Source: Tenacibaculum skagerrakense
Lineage (GTDB): Bacteria > Bacteroidota > Bacteroidia > Flavobacteriales > Flavobacteriaceae
Assembly: GCF_004345825.1 (NCBI RefSeq)
Contig: NZ_SLXM01000009.1
Location: 80,232 to 144,231 of the forward strand
Direction of reading: 5' to 3'
Length of the DNA stretch: 64,000 nt
Numbering within the stretch: position 1 is the first letter of the stretch; every line of letters begins with the position of its first letter. The position numbers and the translations under genes were made by a program. Shown here in pieces: positions 53,593 to 62,568 of the stretch. The notes beneath the pieces were generated by a model. That model saw only the letters and a program-made list of their open reading frames with translations, was not told the origin of the DNA and ran no database searches.

Positions 53593-55041
53593 ATGATAAA
53601 TCCATTATTATATACAGACGGTTACAAAGTAGATCATAGAAGGCAATATCCTGACAATACAACCTTAGTATATTCAAACTGGACACCAAGAAAAAGTAGG
53701 ATAGAAGGAGTAAACGAAGTAGTATTTTTTGGTTTACAATACTTCATTAAGAAATATGTGATTCAAGAGTTTACTCAAAATTTCTTTCAACAACCTAAAG
53801 AACAAATTTTAAAGAAATACGCAAGTAGAATTAATAACTATTTAGGTGAAAATAAAGTAGGAATAGAGCATATTGGAGCTTTACACGATTTAGGTTTTTT
53901 ACCAATAGTTATAAAAGCATTACCAGAAGGAGTTTCAGTTCCTATTCGAGTTCCAATGTTTACGATGTATAATACATTACCAGAGTTTTTCTGGTTAACA
54001 AACTATTTTGAAACGTTGTTGTCTACAACTATTTGGATGCCGTGTAATTCTGCTACAATAGCTAGACAATACAGAAAAATATTGGATGCATATGCAGAGG
54101 AAACATCAAGTATCCCTGAGTTTGTAGATTGGCAAGGACACGATTTCTCAATGCGTGGAATGGCAGGATTAGAAGCAGCTGTATTATCAGCAACCGGACA
54201 TTTATTAAGCTTTACAGGAACTGATACAATTCCGGCTATAGATTTTCTAGAGGAGTATTACAATGCGAATGCAAATGAAGAACTTGTTGGTGGATCAGTT
54301 GCAGCTACGGAACACTCTGTTATGTGTATGGGTACAAATAATGGAGAACAAGAAACGTTTAAACGATTAATTACAGAAGTTTACCCTAACGGAATTGTTT
54401 CTATTGTTTCTGATACTTGGGATTTATGGAAAGTGTTAACAGAATATCTTCCGAATTTAAAAGAAGAAGTTTTACAAAGAGATGGGAAAGTGGTAATTCG
54501 CCCGGATAGTGGTGATCCAGTAGATATTATTTGTGGTAATCCAAAAGGTAAAACAGACGTTGAACAAAAAGGAGTAATCCAATTACTTTGGGAAGTTTTT
54601 GGTGGAGCAATAAATGAGAAAGGTTTCAAAGAATTAGATCCCCATATTGGAGCTATTTATGGAGATAGTATTACAATAGAGAGAGCAACACAAATTTGTG
54701 AACGATTAAAGCAAAACGGATTCGCTTCTACCAATGTTGTTTTAGGTATTGGTTCTTTTACGTATCAGTATAATACCAGAGATACTTTTGGTTTTGCCAT
54801 GAAAGCGACGTATGGCGAAGTTAATGGAGAAGGAAGAGCGATTTATAAAGATCCGATTACTGATGATGGAACTAAAAAATCTGCAAAAGGACTACTAAAA
54901 GTCGTTAAAGAAAATGGAACTTATCAATTAATAGATGAAGTAAGTTGGGAAGAAGAGCAGAAGGGAGAGTTGAGAGAGGTATTTAGAGATGGGAAGTTAT
55001 TTATAAACGATTCATTAAAAGAAATTAGAAAGAGAGTTTAA
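53593..55041 (+). CDS. nadV: Nicotinamide phosphoribosyltransferase (NAMPT-like)
   Basis: NadV joins nicotinamide and PRPP to form NMN in one step. The 482-residue protein has DGYKVDHRRQYP (9-20), HDFSMRGMAGLEAA, FTGTDTIPAIDF (Asp 211, equivalent to the nicotinamide-selecting Asp 219 of human NAMPT), AATEHSVMC (active-site His), VIRPDSGDP and YGDSITIERA. It recycles nicotinamide released by KptA, sirtuins and other NAD consumers. It has its own doubly NrtR-operated promoter and ends at a terminator. A phage-type Namat activity on ADP-ribose pyrophosphate cannot be excluded. Confidence 0.92.
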   Translation: MINPLLYTDGYKVDHRRQYPDNTTLVYSNWTPRKSRIEGVNEVVFFGLQYFIKKYVIQEFTQNFFQQPKEQILKKYASRINNYLGENKVGIEHIGALHDLGFLPIVIKALPEGVSVPIRVPMFTMYNTLPEFFWLTNYFETLLSTTIWMPCNSATIARQYRKILDAYAEETSSIPEFVDWQGHDFSMRGMAGLEAAVLSATGHLLSFTGTDTIPAIDFLEEYYNANANEELVGGSVAATEHSVMCMGTNNGEQETFKRLITEVYPNGIVSIVSDTWDLWKVLTEYLPNLKEEVLQRDGKVVIRPDSGDPVDIICGNPKGKTDVEQKGVIQLLWEVFGGAINEKGFKELDPHIGAIYGDSITIERATQICERLKQNGFASTNVVLGIGSFTYQYNTRDTFGFAMKATYGEVNGEGRAIYKDPITDDGTKKSAKGLLKVVKENGTYQLIDEVSWEEEQKGELREVFRDGKLFINDSLKEIRKRV

Positions 55042-55042
55042 C

Positions 55043-55071
55043 AAAAAGGGAAGCATTAGCTTCCCTTTTTT
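55043..55071 (+). terminator. Terminator after nadV
   Basis: AAAGGGAAGC-ATTA-GCTTCCCTTT followed by T residues closes the NAD/ADP-ribose island. Confidence 0.88.
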
Positions 55072-55089
55072 ATGTTTTAAATTTCTTTT

Positions 55090-55968
55090 TTAAGAATTTC
55101 TACGCTTATTGGCAATTAATGTGTTTTTTAACAGCATAGCTATTGTCATAGGACCAACTCCTCCAGGAACAGGAGTAATGAATGATGATTTCTCAGCAAC
55201 TTCATCAAAAGCAACATCACCAACTAATCTAAATCCATTCTTTTTTGTTGGATCAGCAACTCTTGTAATTCCTACATCGATAACCACAACTCCTTTTTTA
55301 ACCATATCGGCTTTCAAAAATTCTGGAATTCCAATAGCAGCTACGATAATATCAGCTTTTTTAGTAATCTCTTCTAAATTTTGAGTTCTACTGTGAGCTA
55401 AAGTTACTGTGGCGTTTCCAACTTTTCTTTTTTGAGAAAGTAAAATACTCATCGGACTTCCAACAATATGACTACGTCCGATAACAACTACATTTTTTCC
55501 TGAGGTTTCAACGTTGTATCTATCTAATAATTCTAAGATTCCAAATGGAGTAGCAGAAATAAATGTAGGTAAGTTTAATGCCATTCTACCAACGTTTTCA
55601 GGATGAAAACCATCAACATCTTTGGTAGGATCAACAGCTAATAATATTTTTTGCTCGTCAATATGTTTTGGTAAAGGTAATTGAACTATAAATCCGTCAA
55701 TATCATTATCTACATTAAGAATATTAATTTCATTTAATAGTTCTGCTTCCGTAGTTTCTTCAGGTAATTGAATTAAAGTAGATTCAAAACCAACTCGTTC
55801 GCAGGCTTTTACTTTAGCATTAACGTACGTAAGACTAGCCCCATCGTTTCCAACAATAATGGCAGCTAAATGAGGAACTTTCTTTTCGAGTCTTTTTAAT
55901 TCTCCAACCTCTAAGGCAATTTCCTCTTTAATGTCGGCAGAAGTTTTCTTTCCGTCTAATAAAATCAT
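55090..55968 (-). CDS. folD: Methylene-THF dehydrogenase / cyclohydrolase
   Basis: The bifunctional enzyme interconverts 5,10-methylene- and 10-formyl-tetrahydrofolate (NADP). The 292-residue protein begins [17 protein letters not shown] and has the signature [22 protein letters not shown] (with the YxxxK catalytic pair), [30 protein letters not shown] and [16 protein letters not shown] longer frame opens at 56019, but those 17 residues run into the ffh terminator hairpin, so the ATG at 55968 is chosen. Confidence 0.95.
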   Translation of the reverse strand: MILLDGKKTSADIKEEIALEVGELKRLEKKVPHLAAIIVGNDGASLTYVNAKVKACERVGFESTLIQLPEETTEAELLNEINILNVDNDIDGFIVQLPLPKHIDEQKILLAVDPTKDVDGFHPENVGRMALNLPTFISATPFGILELLDRYNVETSGKNVVVIGRSHIVGSPMSILLSQKRKVGNATVTLAHSRTQNLEEITKKADIIVAAIGIPEFLKADMVKKGVVVIDVGITRVADPTKKNGFRLVGDVAFDEVAEKSSFITPVPGGVGPMTIAMLLKNTLIANKRRNS

Positions 55969-56002
55969 TTGTGTGTTGTTAGTGTGTTGTGTGTATTCAA
56001 AT

Positions 56003-56030
56003 AAAAAAGAGAAGCGCACACTTCTCTTTT
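56003..56030 (-). terminator. Terminator after ffh
   Basis: On the minus strand AAAAGAGAAG-TGTGCG-CTTCTCTTTT followed by TT, between ffh and folD. Confidence 0.78.
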
Positions 56031-56041
56031 GTTTTATCTTT

Positions 56042-57370
56042 TTATCTCATTCCTTTCATCATTTGCATCATGCGTTTTCCGCCGCCACCTTGCATCATTT
56101 TCATCATTTTGCTCATCTGATCAAACTGCTTCATTAACTGATTAACCTCTTGAACAGAAGTTCCAGAACCTTTTGCAATTCTCTTTTTTCTACTAGCATT
56201 TATTGAGGAAGGAGTACTTCGTTCACTTGGTGTCATAGAATGAATAATAGCTTCAATTCCTTTAAAAGCATCATCGTCAATATCCATGCCTTTTAAAGCT
56301 TTTCCAGCACCAGGAATCATTCCAACCAAATCTTTCATGCTACCCATTTTCTTTATTTGCTGAATTTGATTTAAGAAATCGTCAAAACCAAATTGGTTTT
56401 TAGCAATCTTCTTTTGAAGTTTTCTAGCTTCAGCTTCATCGTATTGTTCTTGAGCACGTTCTACTAAAGACACAACGTCTCCCATACCTAAGATACGGTC
56501 TGCCATACGATCAGGGTGGAAAACATCAATAGCGTCCATTTTCTCACCAGTACCAATAAACTTTATAGGTTTATTTACAACCGACTTAATAGATAACGCA
56601 GCTCCACCACGAGTATCACCATCTAATTTTGTAAGAACTACACCATCAAAATTTAAAACATCGTTAAAGGCTTTAGCAGTATTAACAGCATCTTGCCCTG
56701 TCATAGAATCTACAACAAATAATGTTTCATTAGGATTAACCGCTTTATGAATATTAGAAATCTCCGTCATCATTTCCTCATCAACAGCTAAACGACCAGC
56801 GGTATCAATAATCACCACATTTTTACCATTCGCTTTGGCATGCTTTATAGCATTTTGAGAAATTTCAACAGGATTTTGATTTCCTTCTTCGGCATAGACT
56901 TCAACACCGATTTGCTCTCCAACTACTTGTAACTGATTAATAGCGGCCGGACGATAAACGTCACATCCAACTAATAAAACTTGTTTTGTCTTTTTTGTTT
57001 TAAGAAAATTAGCAAGTTTACCAGAAAAAGTTGTTTTACCAGAACCTTGAAGTCCAGACATTAAAATTACTGTTGGAGAACCTCCTAAATTGATTCCAAC
57101 AGTATCACCACCCATTAACTCAGTTAATTCATCTTTAACAATTTTCACCATTAATTGCCCTGGGTTTAACGTAGTTAATACGTCTTGTCCCATAGCTTTA
57201 TCTTTAACAGTATTGGTAAATTGTTTAGCTATTTTAAAGTTAACATCGGCGTCTAATAAAGCTCTACGAACTTCTTTCAACGTTTCTGCAACGTTTACTT
57301 CATTAATTTTTCCGTGTCCTTTTAGCGTATGTAACGCCTGATCTAATTTTTCGCTTAAATTATTAAACAT
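56042..57370 (-). CDS. ffh: Signal recognition particle protein Ffh
   Basis: This SRP54 GTPase targets nascent membrane proteins. The 442-residue protein has the N-domain ([20 protein letters not shown]) and the G-domain with [18 protein letters not shown] (P-loop, about 108-125). [24 protein letters not shown] and [10 protein letters not shown] follow. The Met-rich M-domain binds signal peptide and 4.5S RNA ([19 protein letters not shown]). The protein lacks a long C-terminal extension. It is transcribed alone upstream of folD. Confidence 0.96.
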   Translation of the reverse strand: MFNNLSEKLDQALHTLKGHGKINEVNVAETLKEVRRALLDADVNFKIAKQFTNTVKDKAMGQDVLTTLNPGQLMVKIVKDELTELMGGDTVGINLGGSPTVILMSGLQGSGKTTFSGKLANFLKTKKTKQVLLVGCDVYRPAAINQLQVVGEQIGVEVYAEEGNQNPVEISQNAIKHAKANGKNVVIIDTAGRLAVDEEMMTEISNIHKAVNPNETLFVVDSMTGQDAVNTAKAFNDVLNFDGVVLTKLDGDTRGGAALSIKSVVNKPIKFIGTGEKMDAIDVFHPDRMADRILGMGDVVSLVERAQEQYDEAEARKLQKKIAKNQFGFDDFLNQIQQIKKMGSMKDLVGMIPGAGKALKGMDIDDDAFKGIEAIIHSMTPSERSTPSSINASRKKRIAKGSGTSVQEVNQLMKQFDQMSKMMKMMQGGGGKRMMQMMKGMR

Positions 57371-57410
57371 TGGTGTCTGCTACATTTTTAGAGGCACAAA
57401 TATAGGTATT

Positions 57411-57941
57411 TCAGGAGTAGTTTTCAATTAAATCTTTAGTGTGATGCTCAGTATGATATGCCGTCCACATAATAATTTCTCTTAGAGGCATTTTCCCCAT
57501 TAAAGGATGAGGCAGAATTAAGCTGTTTAACTTCTTGTCACTCATCATATTTGTTTTGTATTGAAGCTTTTTATTTTGGATATTCAGCGTTTTCAATAAG
57601 TGATTGAATTTATTTTCCGATGGAGTTATAACAGCAGCATTATATTTTTTAGCTCGCTCTTTATTTTCAACTAGTTTAGCTAAATATTTTTGAACAACTA
57701 GCTCATAAGTTCTAACATCTCTATTGGATTTTCCAAATTTATATTTAAGAAAAAAAGTAGGAAAACTTAAAGCATGATTTAATTTTTTAATTGAATCTGT
57801 TAAGTGTTGAATATGTTGACCAACTGTCCATTTTCCCTCGGGTCCTTTTTCCCAAAATTTATCTTCTTTTTGTTGTTGTAACCAATTGAAAAGTTCCTGA
57901 TGCTTTTGTTCTAATAATTCGTTTATTTCTTGTTTTTTCAT
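57411..57941 (-). CDS. DinB-like four-helix protein
   Basis: The 176-residue protein has the DinB/DUF664 layout: a four-helix bundle with metal-site histidines in GKWTVGQHIQHLTDS (His 44 and 47 region) and a C-terminal WTAYHTEHHTKDLI. The function is unknown; family members bind divalent metals and some are thiol-dependent transferases. It follows the GNAT gene by 29 bp on the same strand. Confidence 0.8.
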   Translation of the reverse strand: MKKQEINELLEQKHQELFNWLQQQKEDKFWEKGPEGKWTVGQHIQHLTDSIKKLNHALSFPTFFLKYKFGKSNRDVRTYELVVQKYLAKLVENKERAKKYNAAVITPSENKFNHLLKTLNIQNKKLQYKTNMMSDKKLNSLILPHPLMGKMPLREIIMWTAYHTEHHTKDLIENYS

Positions 57942-57970
57942 AATAACTTACGATTATCTAAAGATATACT

Positions 57971-58516
57971 TTAATTTAACTCTTCAGAAGTAATTAAACA
58001 AAGCACACATTCTTCCAAGTTAGGAAAATCTTTTAAAAAAGGATGCTTAAATGTTTTTACTTTTGACATCCCGATTTTTTTCATAACAGAAATAGAAGGA
58101 AAATTTACTAGTGGAGCAACTGAAACTATTTGATTTAAATTAGCTTCTGTAAAACCATATTCTAATACTTTTTTAGCGCCTTCGGTAGCATAACCTTTTC
58201 CCCAAAAATCAGGAAGAATTCGCCAGCCAATATCTACAGATGGATTAAAATCTGCTTCATAAGTTTGTTCACAAAGTCCTATAAAACCTATAAACTCTTT
58301 AGATTCTAGAATCTCTACAGCAAAATAGCAAAAATAGTTTTTTTGAAATTGATGTTGCATGCGTAGAATAAAATCCAAACATTGCTCTTTCGTTTGAGTT
58401 GAAGGAAAAAAGCGCATTACTTCTTCATTCGAATTAAGAACAAACAATAAATCAGAATCGGCAGTAGTCCAATTTCTAAAACCTAATCGTTCTGAGGTAA
58501 AAATATAAGTATTCAT
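57971..58516 (-). CDS. GNAT N-acetyltransferase (RimJ/RimL-like)
   Basis: The 181-residue acetyltransferase starts IFTSERLGFRNWTTADSDLLFVLN and has FIGFIGLCEQTYEADFNPSVDIGWRI and the acetyl-CoA loop DFWGKGYATEGAKKVLEYGF (about 108-127). Members acetylate N-termini of ribosomal proteins or small amines; the substrate here is unknown. It forms a probable two-gene unit with the DinB-like gene. Confidence 0.87.
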   Translation of the reverse strand: MNTYIFTSERLGFRNWTTADSDLLFVLNSNEEVMRFFPSTQTKEQCLDFILRMQHQFQKNYFCYFAVEILESKEFIGFIGLCEQTYEADFNPSVDIGWRILPDFWGKGYATEGAKKVLEYGFTEANLNQIVSVAPLVNFPSISVMKKIGMSKVKTFKHPFLKDFPNLEECVLCLITSEELN

Positions 58517-58626
58517 AACATTAAAAATATCGAAAAAATCGTAAAACTAAATGCTACAATATTTCGATACTAATTTTAAATTGATAAATTTACAGCTACA
58601 CCCAAATAGATAAAATTTCTGATTTT

Positions 58627-59628
58627 ATGAAAAAAAGTATTACGCTAAAGGAATTAGCTAAGCTATTAAAGGTTTCGGTATCTACTGTTTCAAAAGCATT
58701 GAATGATAGTCATGAGATTAGTGAATCTACCAAAAGAAAAGTAGAGGAAGCTGCTAAACTTCATAATTATAAACCTAATAGAGCAGCTTTAAATTTAAAA
58801 TCAGGAAAAACCAATACAATAGGTGTAATATTACCAAGTATCAATAATTTCTTTTTAGCAAGAGCATTAAGAGGTATAGAATCTGTTGTTGCTACTACAA
58901 ATTATAACATTGTAATTTCTATTACTAACGAATCTCACGAGAAAGAGGTAAAGTCTATTGAAGCGCTAACAAATGGAATGGTAGATGGTATTATTATCTC
59001 TATGGCAGAAGAGACTCAAGTGTTACAGGATTTTTCTCATTTACACGATATTCCTGATGACATTCATGTGTTGATGTTTGATAGAGTAGAGAAGTCTATA
59101 AAGTGTGATAAAGTTTTTGTAGATGATTATGATGCTGTTTTAAAAGCTGTTAGAGATTTAAAGTTCAAAGGAAGAAATAAAATTGTTTTAGCATCTACTA
59201 TAAGTAAGTTAAGCGTAGGAAAGCAACGAACAAAAGGTTATATAGACAGTATTAAGGATAAGCACGATCCTATTTTGATTGAAGGTCCTGAAGATTTCAT
59301 AGAATTAAAACTAAATAAATTATTAATAGAAGAAAATATAGATGCTATTGTAGCGCTCGATGAAGAGGCTTCATTGGCTTCTTTTAGAGCTGGAAAGAAA
59401 AATAATTTGTTAGAAAACGGTAAACTTTTCTTAATTGGTTATGCAGGTAAAACAATATCTGAACATTTAACTCCTAGTTTAACCACAGTTGATCAGCATG
59501 GAAAAAAAGTAGGAAGAACATCTGCTAAATTATTGTTGGAAAGATTAAAAAGACCGAATAAAGATATTGAGGAAATTATTATAGATTCCACATTACTTGA
59601 AAGAGAGACAACCCTTAAAAAATCATAA
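58627..59628 (+). CDS. LacI-family transcriptional regulator
   Basis: The 333-residue protein has the N-terminal LacI helix-turn-helix and hinge (ITLKELAKLLKVSVSTVSKALNDSHEIS, 5-32; KRKVEEAAKLHNYKPNRAALNLKSGKT). A periplasmic-binding-protein-like effector domain follows (TIGVILPSINNFFLARALRGIESV ...). No sugar-utilisation genes lie nearby, so its target genes are elsewhere. The last codons overlap the convergent DinB-like gene by 6 bp. Confidence 0.9.
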   Translation: MKKSITLKELAKLLKVSVSTVSKALNDSHEISESTKRKVEEAAKLHNYKPNRAALNLKSGKTNTIGVILPSINNFFLARALRGIESVVATTNYNIVISITNESHEKEVKSIEALTNGMVDGIIISMAEETQVLQDFSHLHDIPDDIHVLMFDRVEKSIKCDKVFVDDYDAVLKAVRDLKFKGRNKIVLASTISKLSVGKQRTKGYIDSIKDKHDPILIEGPEDFIELKLNKLLIEENIDAIVALDEEASLASFRAGKKNNLLENGKLFLIGYAGKTISEHLTPSLTTVDQHGKKVGRTSAKLLLERLKRPNKDIEEIIIDSTLLERETTLKKS

Positions 59629-60174
59629 ATCATCAGTGAAATGTTTTTTTGATTTTTCTTTTGAGAATTTATCTTGATTATAATTTTCAGATTTTCCTTT
59701 CGCTATTGAAAGCGATTGCCAGTTATCATCTAAAATTATTTTCCCTAGAAAAACTAGTTGACCTACATGGTAGGCATAATGACAAAGTTGTCTGTTTATT
59801 GCTTCGGTAACTGTATGCCCTTGATTACGGATGTAAACTATTTTCTCAACATCAGAATCTTTTAAAGATTTTATTGCTTTAAATAAACAGTACCAGCCTT
59901 CTTCCCAAAAAGCAATCACATCTTCTTTTGTTTCAAAAGAATTGATAAATTCTTGGTCTCTATTTCGCCATTCTTTCTCACCATCTTCAGTTAAGAAGTT
60001 AGTCCATCTAGAAAGCATATTACCAGCTAAGTGTTTTACAATAATGGCTATGGAGTTATTTTCTTCATTTGGATGCCAAAAAAAATGTTCATCTTTAAGT
60101 TGAACGAACGTTTTATCACCTAAACTTTTATAATATTCAAATTGTTTTAGGGCACTGATTAAGTAAGAAGACAT
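59623..60174 (-). CDS. DinB-like protein (DUF1572)
   Basis: The 183-residue four-helix protein has His at NSIAIIVKHLAGNMLSRW (about 47-48) and HYAYHVGQLVFLGK near the C-terminus. These are the metal-site positions of the DinB/DUF1572 superfamily. It resembles B. subtilis YfiT/DUF1572-type proteins; activity is unknown. It is separated from MsrB by a terminator hairpin. Confidence 0.8.
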   Translation of the reverse strand: MSSYLISALKQFEYYKSLGDKTFVQLKDEHFFWHPNEENNSIAIIVKHLAGNMLSRWTNFLTEDGEKEWRNRDQEFINSFETKEDVIAFWEEGWYCLFKAIKSLKDSDVEKIVYIRNQGHTVTEAINRQLCHYAYHVGQLVFLGKIILDDNWQSLSIAKGKSENYNQDKFSKEKSKKHFTDDL

Positions 60175-60201
60175 AAAAAAAGAGTTGAAAAATTCAACTC
60201 T
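60175..60201 (-). terminator. Terminator after msrB
   Basis: AGAGTTGAA / TTCAACTCT with a 3-nt loop, followed on the minus strand by TTTTTTT. Confidence 0.82.
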
Positions 60202-60209
60202 AATATACG

Positions 60210-60692
60210 TTATTTTTTACTTGGAACGAAGTCTAAAGCAACCCCATTAATACAATCTCTCAAGCCTGTTGTTTCTTTTGGCCCATCGTTAAATCGGTGC
60301 CCCAAATGACCGCCACATGTATTACATTTTAATTCAGTTCTGGCATAGCCAATTTTATAATCGGTGTCAGTTTCAATATTTTCTTCTATAGCTTTATCAA
60401 AAGAAGGCCAACCTGTACCAGAATTGTATTTTCTTTCAGATTTATATAGTGGCGTTTTACAAGCAGCACAAACAAAAGTTCCTTTTCCTTTAAAATATGT
60501 ATATTCACTAGAATTAGGACGCTCAGTGCCAGCTTCTCTTAAAACATGGTATTGCATTGGTGTTAACGCTTTTTTCCATTCTTCAGCTGATTTTTCAACT
60601 TTATATTTTTTCTTCGGTTTTTTATTTTGTGCAGTAGATTGACAGCTTATAAATAAACTAACTATAGATAAGTATAAAACTAAATTTTTCAT
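60210..60692 (-). CDS. msrB: Peptide methionine sulfoxide reductase B, lipoprotein
   Basis: MsrB reduces methionine-R-sulfoxide. The 160-residue protein has a lipoprotein signal (LSIVSLFISC), then GKGTFVCAACKTPLY and KCNTCGGHLGHRFNDG (two zinc CxxC pairs). The catalytic Cys lies in GLRDCINGVALDF. The usual context RYCINS is RDCING here, but the Cys is kept. Its envelope location matches the exported MsrA at 3934. It overlaps the upstream alpha/beta hydrolase gene by 4 bp (ATGA). Confidence 0.93.
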   Translation of the reverse strand: MKNLVLYLSIVSLFISCQSTAQNKKPKKKYKVEKSAEEWKKALTPMQYHVLREAGTERPNSSEYTYFKGKGTFVCAACKTPLYKSERKYNSGTGWPSFDKAIEENIETDTDYKIGYARTELKCNTCGGHLGHRFNDGPKETTGLRDCINGVALDFVPSKK

Positions 60693-61564
60693 GGATTGTT
60701 TTTTATGAATGTAACTATTCTGTTAGCTGTATTCTTATCACGTAAAATCTTAGTATGACCTAATCCGTTTGTGATTAAAATAGAGCCTCTTTTTAAACTT
60801 TGACGTATACTATACGCACAACTTACAGGAACATCGCCATCAAAAGAATCATGAATAACAAGTGCAGGTATAGTTACTTCTTTAGCTTGTTTTGAACTAG
60901 CGTAGTTATCAATATCTTCTTTATGTTTTTTATCAAATTGCTTTTTAAGTTTTGTTGCAATTTTTGGCTTTAATTCTAAGTTGTTTATAAAGTTACTCAT
61001 AATATCAGAAATGGTATCTCCAGAACCAATACTTACTACTGAGTTAATATCCAATCCTTTGGCAACAGCAGTATAAAGACTCATGCCTCCTAAAGAATGA
61101 CCTACAGCAGCTTCAAAAGGACCATATTCGTTATTTAAAGAGTTTATAGCTTCAACAAATTCTGGCATTGAAGATGTCTTTCCTTCAGAGTTACCATGTG
61201 CTGGTGCATCAAAAGAAATAACCATATAACCGTTTTCTAACAATTTGTCGGCAATCATAAATAATTGAGTACTTCTTCCAGACCAACCATGAACTAATAA
61301 TACTTTTTTAGGAGAATACCCATATGATAATACCTCAATTTCACAATTTAAAGAAGAAATAGTAAGCTTACTTTTTTGAGCACTTTCCCACATCGTTTTT
61401 TCACGTTCAGGAGTTGTAAATTTTACAGGTGTTGAAAATAATTTTGCGGAAAATTTAGTAGCTAATCCGTTTGAAAAAAACTGAATGGTTTTAGCAACAA
61501 CTTTAACTGGCTTAGGAATTGCAATACTGGCAGGAATCAACTTGTCTTTTGGAGCTTGAATCAT
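60689..61564 (-). CDS. Alpha/beta hydrolase
   Basis: The 291-residue cytoplasmic hydrolase has the oxyanion segment LVHGWSGRSTQLF, the nucleophile elbow GHSLGG (Ser in AAVGHSLGGMSLY), Asp in VIHDSFDGDVPVS, and a C-terminal catalytic His in NGLGHTKILRD. The substrate is unknown. The coupled start of msrB implies co-expression. Confidence 0.85.
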   Translation of the reverse strand: MIQAPKDKLIPASIAIPKPVKVVAKTIQFFSNGLATKFSAKLFSTPVKFTTPEREKTMWESAQKSKLTISSLNCEIEVLSYGYSPKKVLLVHGWSGRSTQLFMIADKLLENGYMVISFDAPAHGNSEGKTSSMPEFVEAINSLNNEYGPFEAAVGHSLGGMSLYTAVAKGLDINSVVSIGSGDTISDIMSNFINNLELKPKIATKLKKQFDKKHKEDIDNYASSKQAKEVTIPALVIHDSFDGDVPVSCAYSIRQSLKRGSILITNGLGHTKILRDKNTANRIVTFIKNNP

Positions 61565-61678
61565 AAAGCATGATAAATTTTCATTGTAAAGATAGAATTT
61601 GTATTTTTAAAAAAGTATAGCAAAAGTGACTTTTTCAGACCAAATGAGTCATATATTAAAGAAACAAAACAAGACAAA

Positions 61679-62509
61679 ATGAGAAAAATTATTGCCCTAT
61701 TATTTATCGCTGTTCTTTTAATGGATTGTAGTACTGTACCAATTACAGGAAGAAAACGATTAAATTTTGTAAGTGATGCTCAGATATTACCAATGAGTTT
61801 TCAGCAGTATAATGGTTTTTTAGAGGAAAATAAAAGTAAGATAATATCAAATACTTCTCAAGCTAGAGAATTAAAGACTATCGGTAAAAATATCGCAGCT
61901 GCTGTAGATCGATTTATGAGAGCTAACAATATGAAAGCCGAAGCAGATTCATATAAATGGGAGTTTAATTTAATTAATGATCCTACAATTAACGCTTGGT
62001 GTATGCCAGGAGGAAAAGTTGTTTTTTATACAGGAATAATGCCAATTTGTGCAAATACTAATGGTATTGCAGCAGTAATGGGACATGAAGTTGCCCATGC
62101 TTTCGCAAAACATGGACAAGAACGAATGTCTTCTGCTCAGATTCAACAATTAGGTGGAGTGGCGGTAGCTGTTGGAACAAACAATAATAAGAATGCTCAA
62201 TTATGGAATATGGCGTACGGTCTTGGCTCAACACTTGGAATGCTTAAGTTTAGTAGAACACATGAAACAGAAGCCGATAAATTAGGATTAGTATTTATGA
62301 TAATGGCAGGGTATAAAGGAGAAGAAGCCGTTAATGTCTGGGTTCGTATGAGTGAAAATGCTAAGAAAAGTGGAAGACAAGCTCCTCCTGAATTTTTAAG
62401 TACACATCCTCATAATCAAACAAGAATTGTAGATTTAAGGAATTATTTACCTGAAGCTAAAAGATTAGCAGCGAAATATAATAAGCAAATGGCTCCGCCA
62501 AGAAAATAA
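61679..62509 (+). CDS. M48-family metalloprotease, lipoprotein (BepA/LoiP-like)
   Basis: The 276-residue exported protease has a lipoprotein-like signal (LLFIAVLLMDC) and then VPITGRKRLNFVSDAQI. The zinc motif is HEVAHAFAKHG (His-Glu-x-x-His), followed by the third ligand region FSRTHETEADKLGLVFM and STHPHNQTRI. This matches M48 proteases involved in outer-membrane protein quality control. It is probably anchored in the envelope and transcribed alone. Confidence 0.9.
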   Translation: MRKIIALLFIAVLLMDCSTVPITGRKRLNFVSDAQILPMSFQQYNGFLEENKSKIISNTSQARELKTIGKNIAAAVDRFMRANNMKAEADSYKWEFNLINDPTINAWCMPGGKVVFYTGIMPICANTNGIAAVMGHEVAHAFAKHGQERMSSAQIQQLGGVAVAVGTNNNKNAQLWNMAYGLGSTLGMLKFSRTHETEADKLGLVFMIMAGYKGEEAVNVWVRMSENAKKSGRQAPPEFLSTHPHNQTRIVDLRNYLPEAKRLAAKYNKQMAPPRK

Positions 62510-62531
62510 AAAAGTTATAATTATTAGTAAA

Positions 62532-62560
62532 ACCGTTCTTTTTAGAACGGTTTTTTTATT
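62532..62560 (+). terminator. Terminator after M48 gene
   Basis: AACCGTTCT-TTTT-AGAACGGTT followed by a T run. Confidence 0.88.
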
Positions 62561-62568
62561 TTAGAGGT

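Noticed and set aside
55960..56000. Possible extra NrtR box before folD (TTTGTGTG repeats)
   Set aside because: The sequence is a GTGT-rich run lacking the ACACAAAA half at 7-bp spacing.
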